A DNA stretch of 26,950 nt from CALMEH01 sp964548225 (GTDB taxonomy: Bacteria; Acidobacteriota; Blastocatellia; Pyrinomonadales; Pyrinomonadaceae). Shown piece by piece: positions 1-7,067 of this stretch (the stretch's first letter is position 1; the number at the start of each line of letters is the position of its first letter). The position numbers and the translations under genes were made by a program. Location: NCBI GenBank assembly GCA_964548225.1, contig CAZJQP010000070.1, forward strand, positions 1 through 26,950, given 5' to 3'. The notes below the pieces were generated by a model. The model did not search any database, was not told the origin of the DNA, and was given only the letters and a program-made list of their open reading frames with translations.

Positions 1-65
1 AAACGCGACTGTGAAGGAGCGTGTTAAACTACCAATCAATGACACGCTCCTTCACAGTCGCGTTT
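1..65. repeat. Perfect 24-bp inverted repeat with 17-nt loop
   Basis: Positions 1-24 and 42-65 are exact reverse complements, separated by 17 bases. The arms are GC-rich (core GACTGTGAAGGAGCG), so a strong hairpin is expected. There is no clear T-run on either side, which is weak support for a classical intrinsic terminator. It lies 38 bp past the tssK stop codon and could end that transcript or separate two genes. The left arm starts exactly at the window edge, so the true arm may be longer. Confidence 0.75.
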
Positions 66-103
66 CCGCAAACCACACATTCATCGTAAATTTGTTTTAA
101 TAA

Positions 104-1456
104 TCAAGGCTTCACGGCATACATTTCGATTTTTTCGTCGGGGATTTCTTCCGGCACGAAGACGGCGACGACTTTTGAGCCTTTGATGCCGTCCCAATAT
201 GGTCCGATGGTGTCGAGCATAAAGTATTTGAAGTCTATTCTTGCCGGAATTGGCGCGGGCGGCGGGTTGGTGTGCGAAACGATGACCCCCGGAAGTGCCG
301 AACCGATGATTTTGTCAATTACGTCGCGTGAAGCGATTTTGATGACCCGCGGAACGCCTTCGATAAGCCGCGATTCGGGCATCTGCGCTTTGACCGCGAG
401 ATAAAATCCGGCTTCCTTCAAAAGCCGTTCGTCATCTATGCGTCCGACATACAAAGTGTCGCGTGTTTTTTCCAGAACAATCTGCACACAGCGGCTCGGA
501 ATGACGGTTTCGAGCAGTTCTTTTAACAAACTCGAAAGATTGAAGAACGTAAAATGTAAATCGTCGTGGTCATATTTGATGATGTCGCGCGGATAATATT
601 CGGTTGAAAACGTCATCAATTTTCCGACCAAATCCGCCATCGTCAGATAAAGCGGTTCGGGGTGCAGCATCGGCGAGCGAAAATAATGCGCCATTGAAGG
701 AATTGCCGAATTTATCGTGTGCAGAAGCCAAAAGACCGCAACTTCCGATGTTGTAAAGTCTGCCAATCCTGCGTTTCTCTGCCGCCGTTGTTCGCCCAAA
801 CTTCCGCTTTTCGTGTTGAGAATCTCAACGAGTTGGCGCACCATATTGACCATCCAAACCGACGACGAAACTTTCAGCGTCGGCGGAATATAATCTTCGT
901 TGATTTGCAGTTGTCCGGTCGGTGTGCGCGTCAGTTCGGCGATTTTCATTGACGTAAAACCGTCGCGCACTTCGTCATCAAAGATTATCCGCAGATTGCT
1001 TTTCGCAAAGGCAAGCGGTTGTTCGTTCGTGCCGCTCGTTTCGTCTTTGACGAGTGCGCCTTCCTGCAAAAATCGCAAGTTTGCATTGGCTTTTGCCCCG
1101 TTTGCCTGAAAATTAGCTTCGCCTTTCTTCTTCGCCGGAATCGCCAGATGAACGCCGAGTTTTTCGGCTTCGGGATGAAAATGGTCGCCGACGGGACGCA
1201 GGTCAGGAACGGCTTCCGTATCGGGAACATTAAAAAGCAATCCGTCGGGCATAACGGCGCGACAGTTGATAATCTGAAAATTTCCGTTGGCGATGGCTTC
1301 GCGGTTTATCTGCAAATCCAAAATGCCGTATTCGTAAGATTTTATCGAACGAATCCGCGAATCGAGAAGGTCTTCGTAATAATTATCCCATTGCTGAAAA
1401 TGATGCGGTGTCAGCAACATTCCTTCGTTCCAAACGATTTTGCGATATTTGCTCAT
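104..1456 (-). CDS. tssK: Type VI secretion system baseplate subunit TssK
   Basis: The 450-residue product has the usual TssK length. It opens with the family signature near residues 7-22: VxWxEGMLLTPHHFQQWD. TssK is the trimeric cytoplasmic adaptor that links the T6SS baseplate (TssEFG) to the TssJLM membrane complex. The start is the ATG at 1456. No strong Shine-Dalgarno is visible, and the upstream DNA is AT-rich and then a heptad hairpin. It is the last gene seen of a minus-strand run that includes three FHA proteins, a common T6SS neighbourhood. Other tss genes are not in the window and are expected further left. Family assignment is firm from the N-terminal motif; the T6SS subtype cannot be told from this gene alone. 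Confidence 0.93.
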   Translation of the reverse strand: MSKYRKIVWNEGMLLTPHHFQQWDNYYEDLLDSRIRSIKSYEYGILDLQINREAIANGNFQIINCRAVMPDGLLFNVPDTEAVPDLRPVGDHFHPEAEKLGVHLAIPAKKKGEANFQANGAKANANLRFLQEGALVKDETSGTNEQPLAFAKSNLRIIFDDEVRDGFTSMKIAELTRTPTGQLQINEDYIPPTLKVSSSVWMVNMVRQLVEILNTKSGSLGEQRRQRNAGLADFTTSEVAVFWLLHTINSAIPSMAHYFRSPMLHPEPLYLTMADLVGKLMTFSTEYYPRDIIKYDHDDLHFTFFNLSSLLKELLETVIPSRCVQIVLEKTRDTLYVGRIDDERLLKEAGFYLAVKAQMPESRLIEGVPRVIKIASRDVIDKIIGSALPGVIVSHTNPPPAPIPARIDFKYFMLDTIGPYWDGIKGSKVVAVFVPEEIPDEKIEMYAVKP

Positions 1457-1475
1457 AATTTATTATATTATAACT

Positions 1476-1551
1476 GAGAAATGAGAAATGAGAAATGAGA
1501 AATGTCTGAGACAGTTTTCGGCTCTCATTTCTCATTTCTCATTTCTCATTT
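1476..1551. repeat. Heptad tandem-repeat hairpin (GAGAAAT / CTCATTT)
   Basis: About four tandem GAGAAAT units at 1476-1504 are followed after about 20 bases by four CTCATTT units at 1524-1551, giving a near-perfect stem of about 26 bp. The right edge overlaps the stop codon (1550-1552) of the FHA gene read on the minus strand. It may act as a terminator or attenuator between that gene and tssK, or be a small repetitive element. Confidence 0.85.
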
Positions 1552-2839
1552 AAAAAACTACTGGCTCGGCATTAACGCCGAAGGCTTTCGGGTTTTGCAT
1601 AATCGTGCCGATTGCCAAAAAGTTCAGGGCGTTATCAAATTCGGCGGGCGTTATTCTTTCCTTGTCCCTCAAAAACCATATCGAGCGCAGTTTGCGCGAA
1701 GAAACGCTCTTTCCTTCGTTTGAAAGTTTTTTTGACAAGCCTTCGATTTTCTGTTGCAAACTTTTGAAATCGCCGCCTTTTCCTTGATTGTATGCCGCCA
1801 TTATAATCAAACAATCATCGGCAAAATCCGTGCCGAGCGAGATTCGCAAATTGCCCAAAATCGGTAAAATCGTCTGCGCCGTGTCCATCGGATTTCCGCC
1901 GACATTGAGCGCGGCGGCGGCTAAGAATTGCGGTCGCAAACCTTTTGAACTCGCTAATGTTTCAAACTGCGATTTGTTACCGGCGATTGACCGCAAACCA
2001 TCAGCCAGCGAGGACGAATTTTTCAAACCTTTGATTTTTTTGAGAACGTCTTCGGCTTGCGAATTTTCCAAAAACGGATTCGGGTCGTTTTGGGCGATGC
2101 GCTTCATAAATTCGGGCGCGATTTTTTTGACATCGTTGTTCTCCGAAGAACCGACGGGCGTTTGCGTCGTGCCGCCGGAACTTGTCGCGGTCGGCGAAGG
2201 CGTTGGGTTTTGTTGGTCGCCCGAATTTGTCGGCGAAGACGAACCGGAAGGCGTTTTATCCGTGTCCGGCGTTTTGCGCGGCGTTTTATCCGTGTCGGTT
2301 TCGACAGGCGTTTTTGAATCGGCAATGTCTTTATTCGTTTCGCCGCCCGAACCGCCGCCGATTGCAAAAATCAATCCGCCGACAAAAAGCAAAACGCCCA
2401 AACCGATTAACGGCGCAATAAAGAAAAAATTGGTCGAAACGCCGCCGACGGTTTGCGGAACGCTCTGCGCCGTAGCGACAGACGTTGCCGGACGATTTTC
2501 TTCAATCTTGGCAACGGGCGCAACGGTTTCTTCTTCGCGTTCGGCAACAATTTCGACCCTGATTTCTACGCCGCCGAGACTTAAAACATCGCCGTCGCGC
2601 AAAGTTTCGGTTTCAAATAAATCGTAATTATTCAAGGTCGTGCCGTTGCTCGAATTGCAATCCGAAACGCTGATTTTATTGCCGAAACGCTCGATTAAAA
2701 GATGCTGACGCGAAAGGCGTTTGTCCGAAATGCACAAATCATTTTCAGGGCTTCTCCCGATATAAAAGCTGTCGCCCGTAACCGAAATTTGTTTCGGGTA
2801 GCCTTCTTCATCCGTAAAATTGAGCCGAATTTGTGTCAT
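1550..2839 (-). CDS. FHA-domain membrane protein with degenerate transglycosylase-like C-terminus (T6SS-linked)
   Basis: Residues about 25-95 form an FHA domain (YIGRSPENDL, LSRQH, NSSNGT), a phosphothreonine-binding module that would face the cytoplasm. A hydrophobic segment at about 137-160 is followed by a Thr/Ser/Pro-rich linker and a C-terminal alpha-helical domain of about 190 residues. That domain aligns by eye with the SLT-like domains of the next two genes: it keeps MAAYNQG, but where the active neighbour has AMIES it has AAALN, so the catalytic glutamate is missing. The end, NPKAFGVNAEP, matches a tail motif shared by all three paralogues. The ATG at 2839 is preferred to the in-frame TTG just before it. 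It lies in the T6SS operon upstream of tssK and is probably a structural or regulatory cell-wall-contacting subunit, not an enzyme (inference). Confidence 0.8.
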   Translation of the reverse strand: MTQIRLNFTDEEGYPKQISVTGDSFYIGRSPENDLCISDKRLSRQHLLIERFGNKISVSDCNSSNGTTLNNYDLFETETLRDGDVLSLGGVEIRVEIVAEREEETVAPVAKIEENRPATSVATAQSVPQTVGGVSTNFFFIAPLIGLGVLLFVGGLIFAIGGGSGGETNKDIADSKTPVETDTDKTPRKTPDTDKTPSGSSSPTNSGDQQNPTPSPTATSSGGTTQTPVGSSENNDVKKIAPEFMKRIAQNDPNPFLENSQAEDVLKKIKGLKNSSSLADGLRSIAGNKSQFETLASSKGLRPQFLAAAALNVGGNPMDTAQTILPILGNLRISLGTDFADDCLIIMAAYNQGKGGDFKSLQQKIEGLSKKLSNEGKSVSSRKLRSIWFLRDKERITPAEFDNALNFLAIGTIMQNPKAFGVNAEPVVF

Positions 2840-2926
2840 CAACCTAAAAGAAAAAATTATCTGCGGACGAACACTGATATTAAATCAAATAAAAATCTGC
2901 GTTCATCGCCTGTTAATAACTGAATT

Positions 2927-4417
2927 TTATCTATACAACGAAAGCGGTTTTTGATTTACGCCGAAATCTTGCGGATTTTCGCCGATGATGGCGGCGGCAA
3001 AAAACTTCGGAACGTAGTTCACATTTTCTTTCTTAAACTGCGTGCTGTATTTACTGAGCATTTCATCCTCGTTTTCAACCATTGTCCAAAAACTGCGGCT
3101 TTCTTTACCTTTTGCCTGTAAAACTTCCTTCAAATTTATCCGCTGTGCGCCTTGTCCGCTGTTATAACCGGCAATTGCCAGCGGCACGCTTTCTGCACCG
3201 GTTCCGGCAGAATCAATCAGCGTTTTCAGATAAATTGCCGCCGCCTTTGAAGCCGGTTCGGGCAAGCATCGGTCATCGGCTGATAAACCGTAATCGGGCG
3301 CGGTGCGCGGCAAAAATTGAAACATTCCGACTGCGCCCGTTTTGCTCGTCAAACATTCGCAATGTTCCGATTCAATCATTGCGACATAAATTCCGACTTG
3401 CGGAACGACGTTTTCGCGCTCGAAATTTCGCACGATAAACGGCGAAGTTTTCGTTGCCCGTTTCAAAACCGAAAGAAAATCGCTTCGCATCCAACCGCTT
3501 TGCGAACAATCGTCAACAGTTGCTTTTTTCAGCCGATTGGTATAACCGTCGAGATGTTCTTTAATCTTTGAAATCGCCGCCGGAGGAATCGGTTCACTTT
3601 TCTGATTGCCGATAATTTGCGCGATGCTTTCGGCTTTTACCGAAATATATTGACGTTTTTCTTCTTCGCTTAATTCTTGATATTTTTTGTTTTCCGTTAC
3701 CAAAACTTTTCCCGCGTTCGGATTGTCGGGAAGTTTCGGCGTGGCGGTCGGTGTTGTCGTGCCGCCGTTTGTCGTCGAACCGCCGCCCGTTGTCGTGTCG
3801 CCGCTTGTATCGGTTACGGTTGTTTTCGTCGTTTTCGGTTTATCGTCTTTTTTTGTGATTTTGATGTCTTCAAATTCTTGATTTGAAATCTCCGGCGCAG
3901 TTGTCGTATCGCTTCCGAGAACTTTTACGCCAATAAAAACTGCCGAAGCGGCAATTACAAAAACCGCCAAACCCGTAATCAGAAGCGGAATCATTCCGAA
4001 CGAGCTTTTTGCCGCGTCGGCTTTGGCTTCGGTTTTTACGGGAACTTCTGCCGAACCTGTCGGCACGTTTGTTGCAGTCGTTTCTTCCTTCTTTTCTTCT
4101 TCTTTTTCTTCTTCAGCCTCGGCAATTTTTACCACGATCTCCGTATAATTTCCAATTTTTATCGTGTCGCCGTCAAATAGCAAAGTGCCGTGCGGATTAA
4201 CTTTTTCGCCGTTGACAAAACTTCCGTTGGTCGAGTTTTCGTCAACAATCCAAAACTCGTCATTTTCACGAAAAATCGTCGCGTGAAGTCTTGAAAGTCC
4301 GTCATCGTCAATCTTTTTATCAACATCACCGCCGCGTCCGAGCGAGATTTTTTCGCCCTCAAGAGCGATTTCTTCCACGCCGTAATCAGTCGAAAATGTT
4401 AATGTGATTTGGAGCAT
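2927..4417 (-). CDS. FHA-domain membrane-anchored lytic transglycosylase (T6SS-linked)
   Basis: A 496-residue protein: FHA domain at about 24-95 (SLGRGGDVD, LSRLHA, NSTNGSFVNG), an acidic stretch, a membrane segment at about 142-167, a Thr/Gly-rich linker, then an SLT-type lytic transglycosylase domain at about 320-490. The SLT motifs are all visible: catalytic Glu349 in AMIES, the GMFQF motif at 364-368 and AGYNSG at 416-421. Such enzymes cleave the MurNAc-GlcNAc bond of peptidoglycan in the periplasm. The FHA end would sit in the cytoplasm. The tail NPQDFGVNQKP is shared with both paralogues. A good AAAGGAAG ribosome site precedes the ATG. A likely role is local wall opening for T6SS assembly, gated by phosphothreonine binding; that role is inferred, while the domain order is seen. 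Confidence 0.87.
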   Translation of the reverse strand: MLQITLTFSTDYGVEEIALEGEKISLGRGGDVDKKIDDDGLSRLHATIFRENDEFWIVDENSTNGSFVNGEKVNPHGTLLFDGDTIKIGNYTEIVVKIAEAEEEKEEEKKEETTATNVPTGSAEVPVKTEAKADAAKSSFGMIPLLITGLAVFVIAASAVFIGVKVLGSDTTTAPEISNQEFEDIKITKKDDKPKTTKTTVTDTSGDTTTGGGSTTNGGTTTPTATPKLPDNPNAGKVLVTENKKYQELSEEEKRQYISVKAESIAQIIGNQKSEPIPPAAISKIKEHLDGYTNRLKKATVDDCSQSGWMRSDFLSVLKRATKTSPFIVRNFERENVVPQVGIYVAMIESEHCECLTSKTGAVGMFQFLPRTAPDYGLSADDRCLPEPASKAAAIYLKTLIDSAGTGAESVPLAIAGYNSGQGAQRINLKEVLQAKGKESRSFWTMVENEDEMLSKYSTQFKKENVNYVPKFFAAAIIGENPQDFGVNQKPLSLYR

Positions 4418-4430
4418 CTTCCTTTGCTCT

Positions 4431-4560
4431 GAGTTCTAACTTCAGTTGGCAAGCCGCGAGCGAAGCGATTGCGGTTTCGGCGTTGATTTACATTCAAGTT
4501 AATCAGCACACAGCAAATATTTCGCTTCGCTTATATGTGCGCCAACTGAAGTTGGAACTC
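4431..4560. repeat. 130-bp inverted-repeat element (MITE-like)
   Basis: The ends at 4431-4450 and 4541-4560 are reverse complements with one mismatch (core AACTTCAGTTGGC). A second inner pair, GCGAAGCGA at 4460-4468 and TCGCTTCGC at 4522-4530, adds a nested stem. The element fills most of the gap between two FHA genes, and its right end overlaps the stop codon at 4559-4561. No target-site duplication is obvious. It could be a non-autonomous mobile element or a repeated terminator. Confidence 0.65.
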
Positions 4561-6082
4561 AAAACTTTGAATAAAGAGACGAAATCGGTTTATCGTCCTT
4601 CAAACCGAATTTTTGCGGATTTTCGGCGACGATTCCGGCGGCAAAAAACTTGACCAACTCATCGCGCTGTGGCTGAGTTTTTATTGCGTTCCAAAAATCG
4701 GCACGGTCGCCCAAAATCGTTTTGTTCCACTCGAATGCTTCGCCCGGACTCATTCCGTAAGCCGCGACGGTATAAACCGGATCATAATTGAACACTGTTC
4801 CCAAAAGATTTTTCGTATAATTTGCGGAGGCTTTTGCCGCACATTCCGTATCGCTTAAAGTCTGTGTTCCGCAAACCGTTGTCAGAGAATTTTTTTCCGC
4901 AAATTCGTTCGACATTTTCCAGATTCCGCTTTCTGCACCTTGCGCCGGATTGAACTGCGAACGACTCATTGCCGTCAAAAATCCGAGCGGTGAACCAACG
5001 ACAGTATCTTTAGTATAAGCTGTTTTAATCGTATCTTGAAAGCCCGCCGCCCGCGACGAAAAACCGCCGGCATTGGTAAATTCGCCCGTTTTTGCCAGAA
5101 CTTTTTCGACAAATTCTTTATTGATTTTATGCCCTTTGCCACCCATTGATTTGATGATATTTTCAATCATCGTTTGCGCCTCAGCTGGCGAAACTTTGCC
5201 TTTGGTTACGGGCGAAGGTTTCGGCGTAGGCGTTGTGCCAATGGGTTCGGGCGTTTGCGTTTCAATCGGTTTCGGCGTTTCGACGGCGCGAGTTTCCAAA
5301 ACCAGTAAAACTTCTTCCGTCTGCTGAATCCGCTTGCCGTCTGCGTCTTCCAAAATCACCTTTAAACCGACATTTTCGCCGGTTGCCAACGACGGAAAAT
5401 TATTCGGGTCGAGCTTTGCCGTAAAAGGTTTTTCTTCCGCTGTTGCCAAAACTTTATCATCCAATAGAAAAATGGCGCGGCTGACGCATTTTTCCTCGTC
5501 TTCCAACTCGACTTCGATTTCCTGCGTTTTGCGTATAGTGTCGTGTGCTTCAATGCCTTTAATTTTCGCTTTTGCCTGACAACCGGAAGCCGCCGTGTCA
5601 TACGAAAAAAGCACTGCGCCGACGACAAAAACAAAAGCCAAACCGACGCTTGCGCCCGTTACCGCCAAACCTGTCGGAAATTTATTGTTTTGCGGCGAGG
5701 TTTCATTGATTGCGGTTGCGCCGCCGTCTGATACGGTTTCCGATGGCGTTTCGTCCGTAGTTCCGACGGGCGTTTCGGTTTTTTGTTCCGGCTCTTTGTC
5801 CAAAATAAATTCGATAACCGCCGAATTTCCAAGTGTGATAATGTCGCCGTCTTCAAGCAATTTTTCAGCCGAAACGCGCCCACCGTTGACAGTTGTGCCG
5901 TTGCTGCTGCCGAGTTCAATTAAATAATAACCGCCGCCGCGATTTTCGATTTCGAGATGATACCGCGAAACATTCGAATCGCCCGCAAACGAAATCGTAT
6001 TGTCCGAAGCACGCCCGATAGTCGTCAAATCTTCGCCCAATCTAATTCCTCTGCCGTCAAATTTTAATGTCGCGTTTGCCAT
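4559..6082 (-). CDS. FHA-domain membrane protein with Ig-like and inactive transglycosylase-like domains (T6SS-linked)
   Basis: The 507-residue product has an FHA domain at about 10-93 (TIGRASDNTI, VSRYHLEI, GSSNGTTVNG), a membrane segment at about 136-160, and a beta-rich, Ig-like stretch at about 168-265 that the two sister proteins lack. A Pro/Thr linker and an SLT-like helical domain (about 305-507) follow. At the site of the catalytic Glu the sequence reads AMSRSQF, so Arg374 replaces Glu. The AYN motif is altered to AAYGMSPG. The tail NPQKFGLKDDKP matches its paralogues. Start: the ATG at 6082 is chosen over the in-frame TTG at 6091, which overlaps the upstream repeat. It is probably a non-enzymatic partner of the active transglycosylase encoded next (inference). 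Confidence 0.82.
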   Translation of the reverse strand: MANATLKFDGRGIRLGEDLTTIGRASDNTISFAGDSNVSRYHLEIENRGGGYYLIELGSSNGTTVNGGRVSAEKLLEDGDIITLGNSAVIEFILDKEPEQKTETPVGTTDETPSETVSDGGATAINETSPQNNKFPTGLAVTGASVGLAFVFVVGAVLFSYDTAASGCQAKAKIKGIEAHDTIRKTQEIEVELEDEEKCVSRAIFLLDDKVLATAEEKPFTAKLDPNNFPSLATGENVGLKVILEDADGKRIQQTEEVLLVLETRAVETPKPIETQTPEPIGTTPTPKPSPVTKGKVSPAEAQTMIENIIKSMGGKGHKINKEFVEKVLAKTGEFTNAGGFSSRAAGFQDTIKTAYTKDTVVGSPLGFLTAMSRSQFNPAQGAESGIWKMSNEFAEKNSLTTVCGTQTLSDTECAAKASANYTKNLLGTVFNYDPVYTVAAYGMSPGEAFEWNKTILGDRADFWNAIKTQPQRDELVKFFAAGIVAENPQKFGLKDDKPISSLYSKF

Positions 6083-6093
6083 TTTTTGCAACT

Positions 6094-6157
6094 GAGAAGT
6101 GAGAAGTGAGAAATGAGATTTATTTAGCTCTCACTTCTCATTTCTCACTTCTCATTT
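6094..6157. repeat. Heptad tandem-repeat hairpin (GAGAAGT / GAGAAAT)
   Basis: The left arm, 6094-6118, has tandem GAGAAGT/GAGAAAT units. The right arm, 6128-6157, has the complementary CTCACTT/CTCATTT units. The loop is about 9 nt. The right edge touches the stop codon of the DUF4384 gene (6156-6158). The same degenerate heptad occurs at other sites in the window. Confidence 0.85.
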
Positions 6158-7016
6158 ATTTAGCCTTATCAATAATAAAAGTTTCGATAATCTCCTCGTT
6201 ATCTTTGACATTTTGATTGATAATCCGCATTGCGGCGGGCGTGTCGCCGGGTTGAATGACTAAATCTTGACCTGATTCTTCTATCAAATCAACGATTGTG
6301 CCGAACGGGATTTTCCCTTCGTTCGTCAAACTTTGTAGCTTAACTCGTTTGTTTCGTGCATCATTCGGCAAATCAATCAATGAATCGCGTGTAAAAAGAA
6401 CCGTAAAAAACTCCTGCGGTGCATCTTCCGTCGAAAGCAGGGTCAGCGAACAATCAATCGGCGTAATTTCTTTCGGGCAATTGCTCGGCAAAGTGTAATC
6501 TTTGTTCGCCGCGATATAATTACTGCCGTTATTAACCAACGGATTCGGGAAGATAATTTCACCATCCGAATCGGGCGCAGATTGCCGAATAACATAAAGA
6601 TAACCGCGCTGATTTGTTTTCAAAGAAAGCCGCAAGCGGTCGCTGGTCGTAAATTTTGAATACGGATCAATTTCGGTTTCCTTACCTTCTTCGTCAACCG
6701 TCAAAAGCCGCAATTGCACGGCAAGCGGCAAAACCGAAATTTTTACAACCGGTTTCTTCGCAACCGTTCGTTTGCTCGTAGTCGTTTTTTTATAATTTTT
6801 CCGACTTTTTTTCTCAACTCGCGTAATCGTAATGCGTTTGTTGTAATCAACTTTTTTCGTTACGGGTTTAGCTTTCGGCTTGATGGTTTTTTGCGCTTTT
6901 TGGCGGCTGACCATTACTTGGTCAACCTGTGCCAAAGTGTTTTCGGCACAAAAAGCGAATATTCCGACGCAGAAAACCGCTAAAAAGATTTTTCCTAAAA
7001 TTGTTTTTCTGTTCAT
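6156..7016 (-). CDS. DUF4384-domain secreted protein
   Basis: A 286-residue protein with an N-terminal signal peptide (about residues 1-30, ending near TLAQ). A very Lys-rich basic stretch follows at about 35-95, then a DUF4384-like beta domain. The recognisable core is RLRLSLKTNQRGYLYVI followed by IIFPNPLVNNGSNYI and a YTLP motif. DUF4384 domains often accompany Ser/Thr kinases, caspase-like proteins and T6SS or other regulated envelope loci; their biochemical role is not settled. It sits between the FGE-like gene and the FHA genes in one direction with short gaps, and a GAGAG ribosome site precedes the ATG, so it is probably co-expressed. The basic region could contact acidic cell-wall polymers (inference). 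Confidence 0.78.
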   Translation of the reverse strand: MNRKTILGKIFLAVFCVGIFAFCAENTLAQVDQVMVSRQKAQKTIKPKAKPVTKKVDYNKRITITRVEKKSRKNYKKTTTSKRTVAKKPVVKISVLPLAVQLRLLTVDEEGKETEIDPYSKFTTSDRLRLSLKTNQRGYLYVIRQSAPDSDGEIIFPNPLVNNGSNYIAANKDYTLPSNCPKEITPIDCSLTLLSTEDAPQEFFTVLFTRDSLIDLPNDARNKRVKLQSLTNEGKIPFGTIVDLIEESGQDLVIQPGDTPAAMRIINQNVKDNEEIIETFIIDKAK

Positions 7017-7067
7017 AGCTCTCTAAATCTTCTCTTTAACCAAAGTTTTTGACGTTGTTAATCAATT

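Noticed and set aside
1788..2627. 279-residue plus-strand frame
   Set aside because: It is the antisense shadow of the FHA protein gene; composition reflects the linker and its strand has no start signal.
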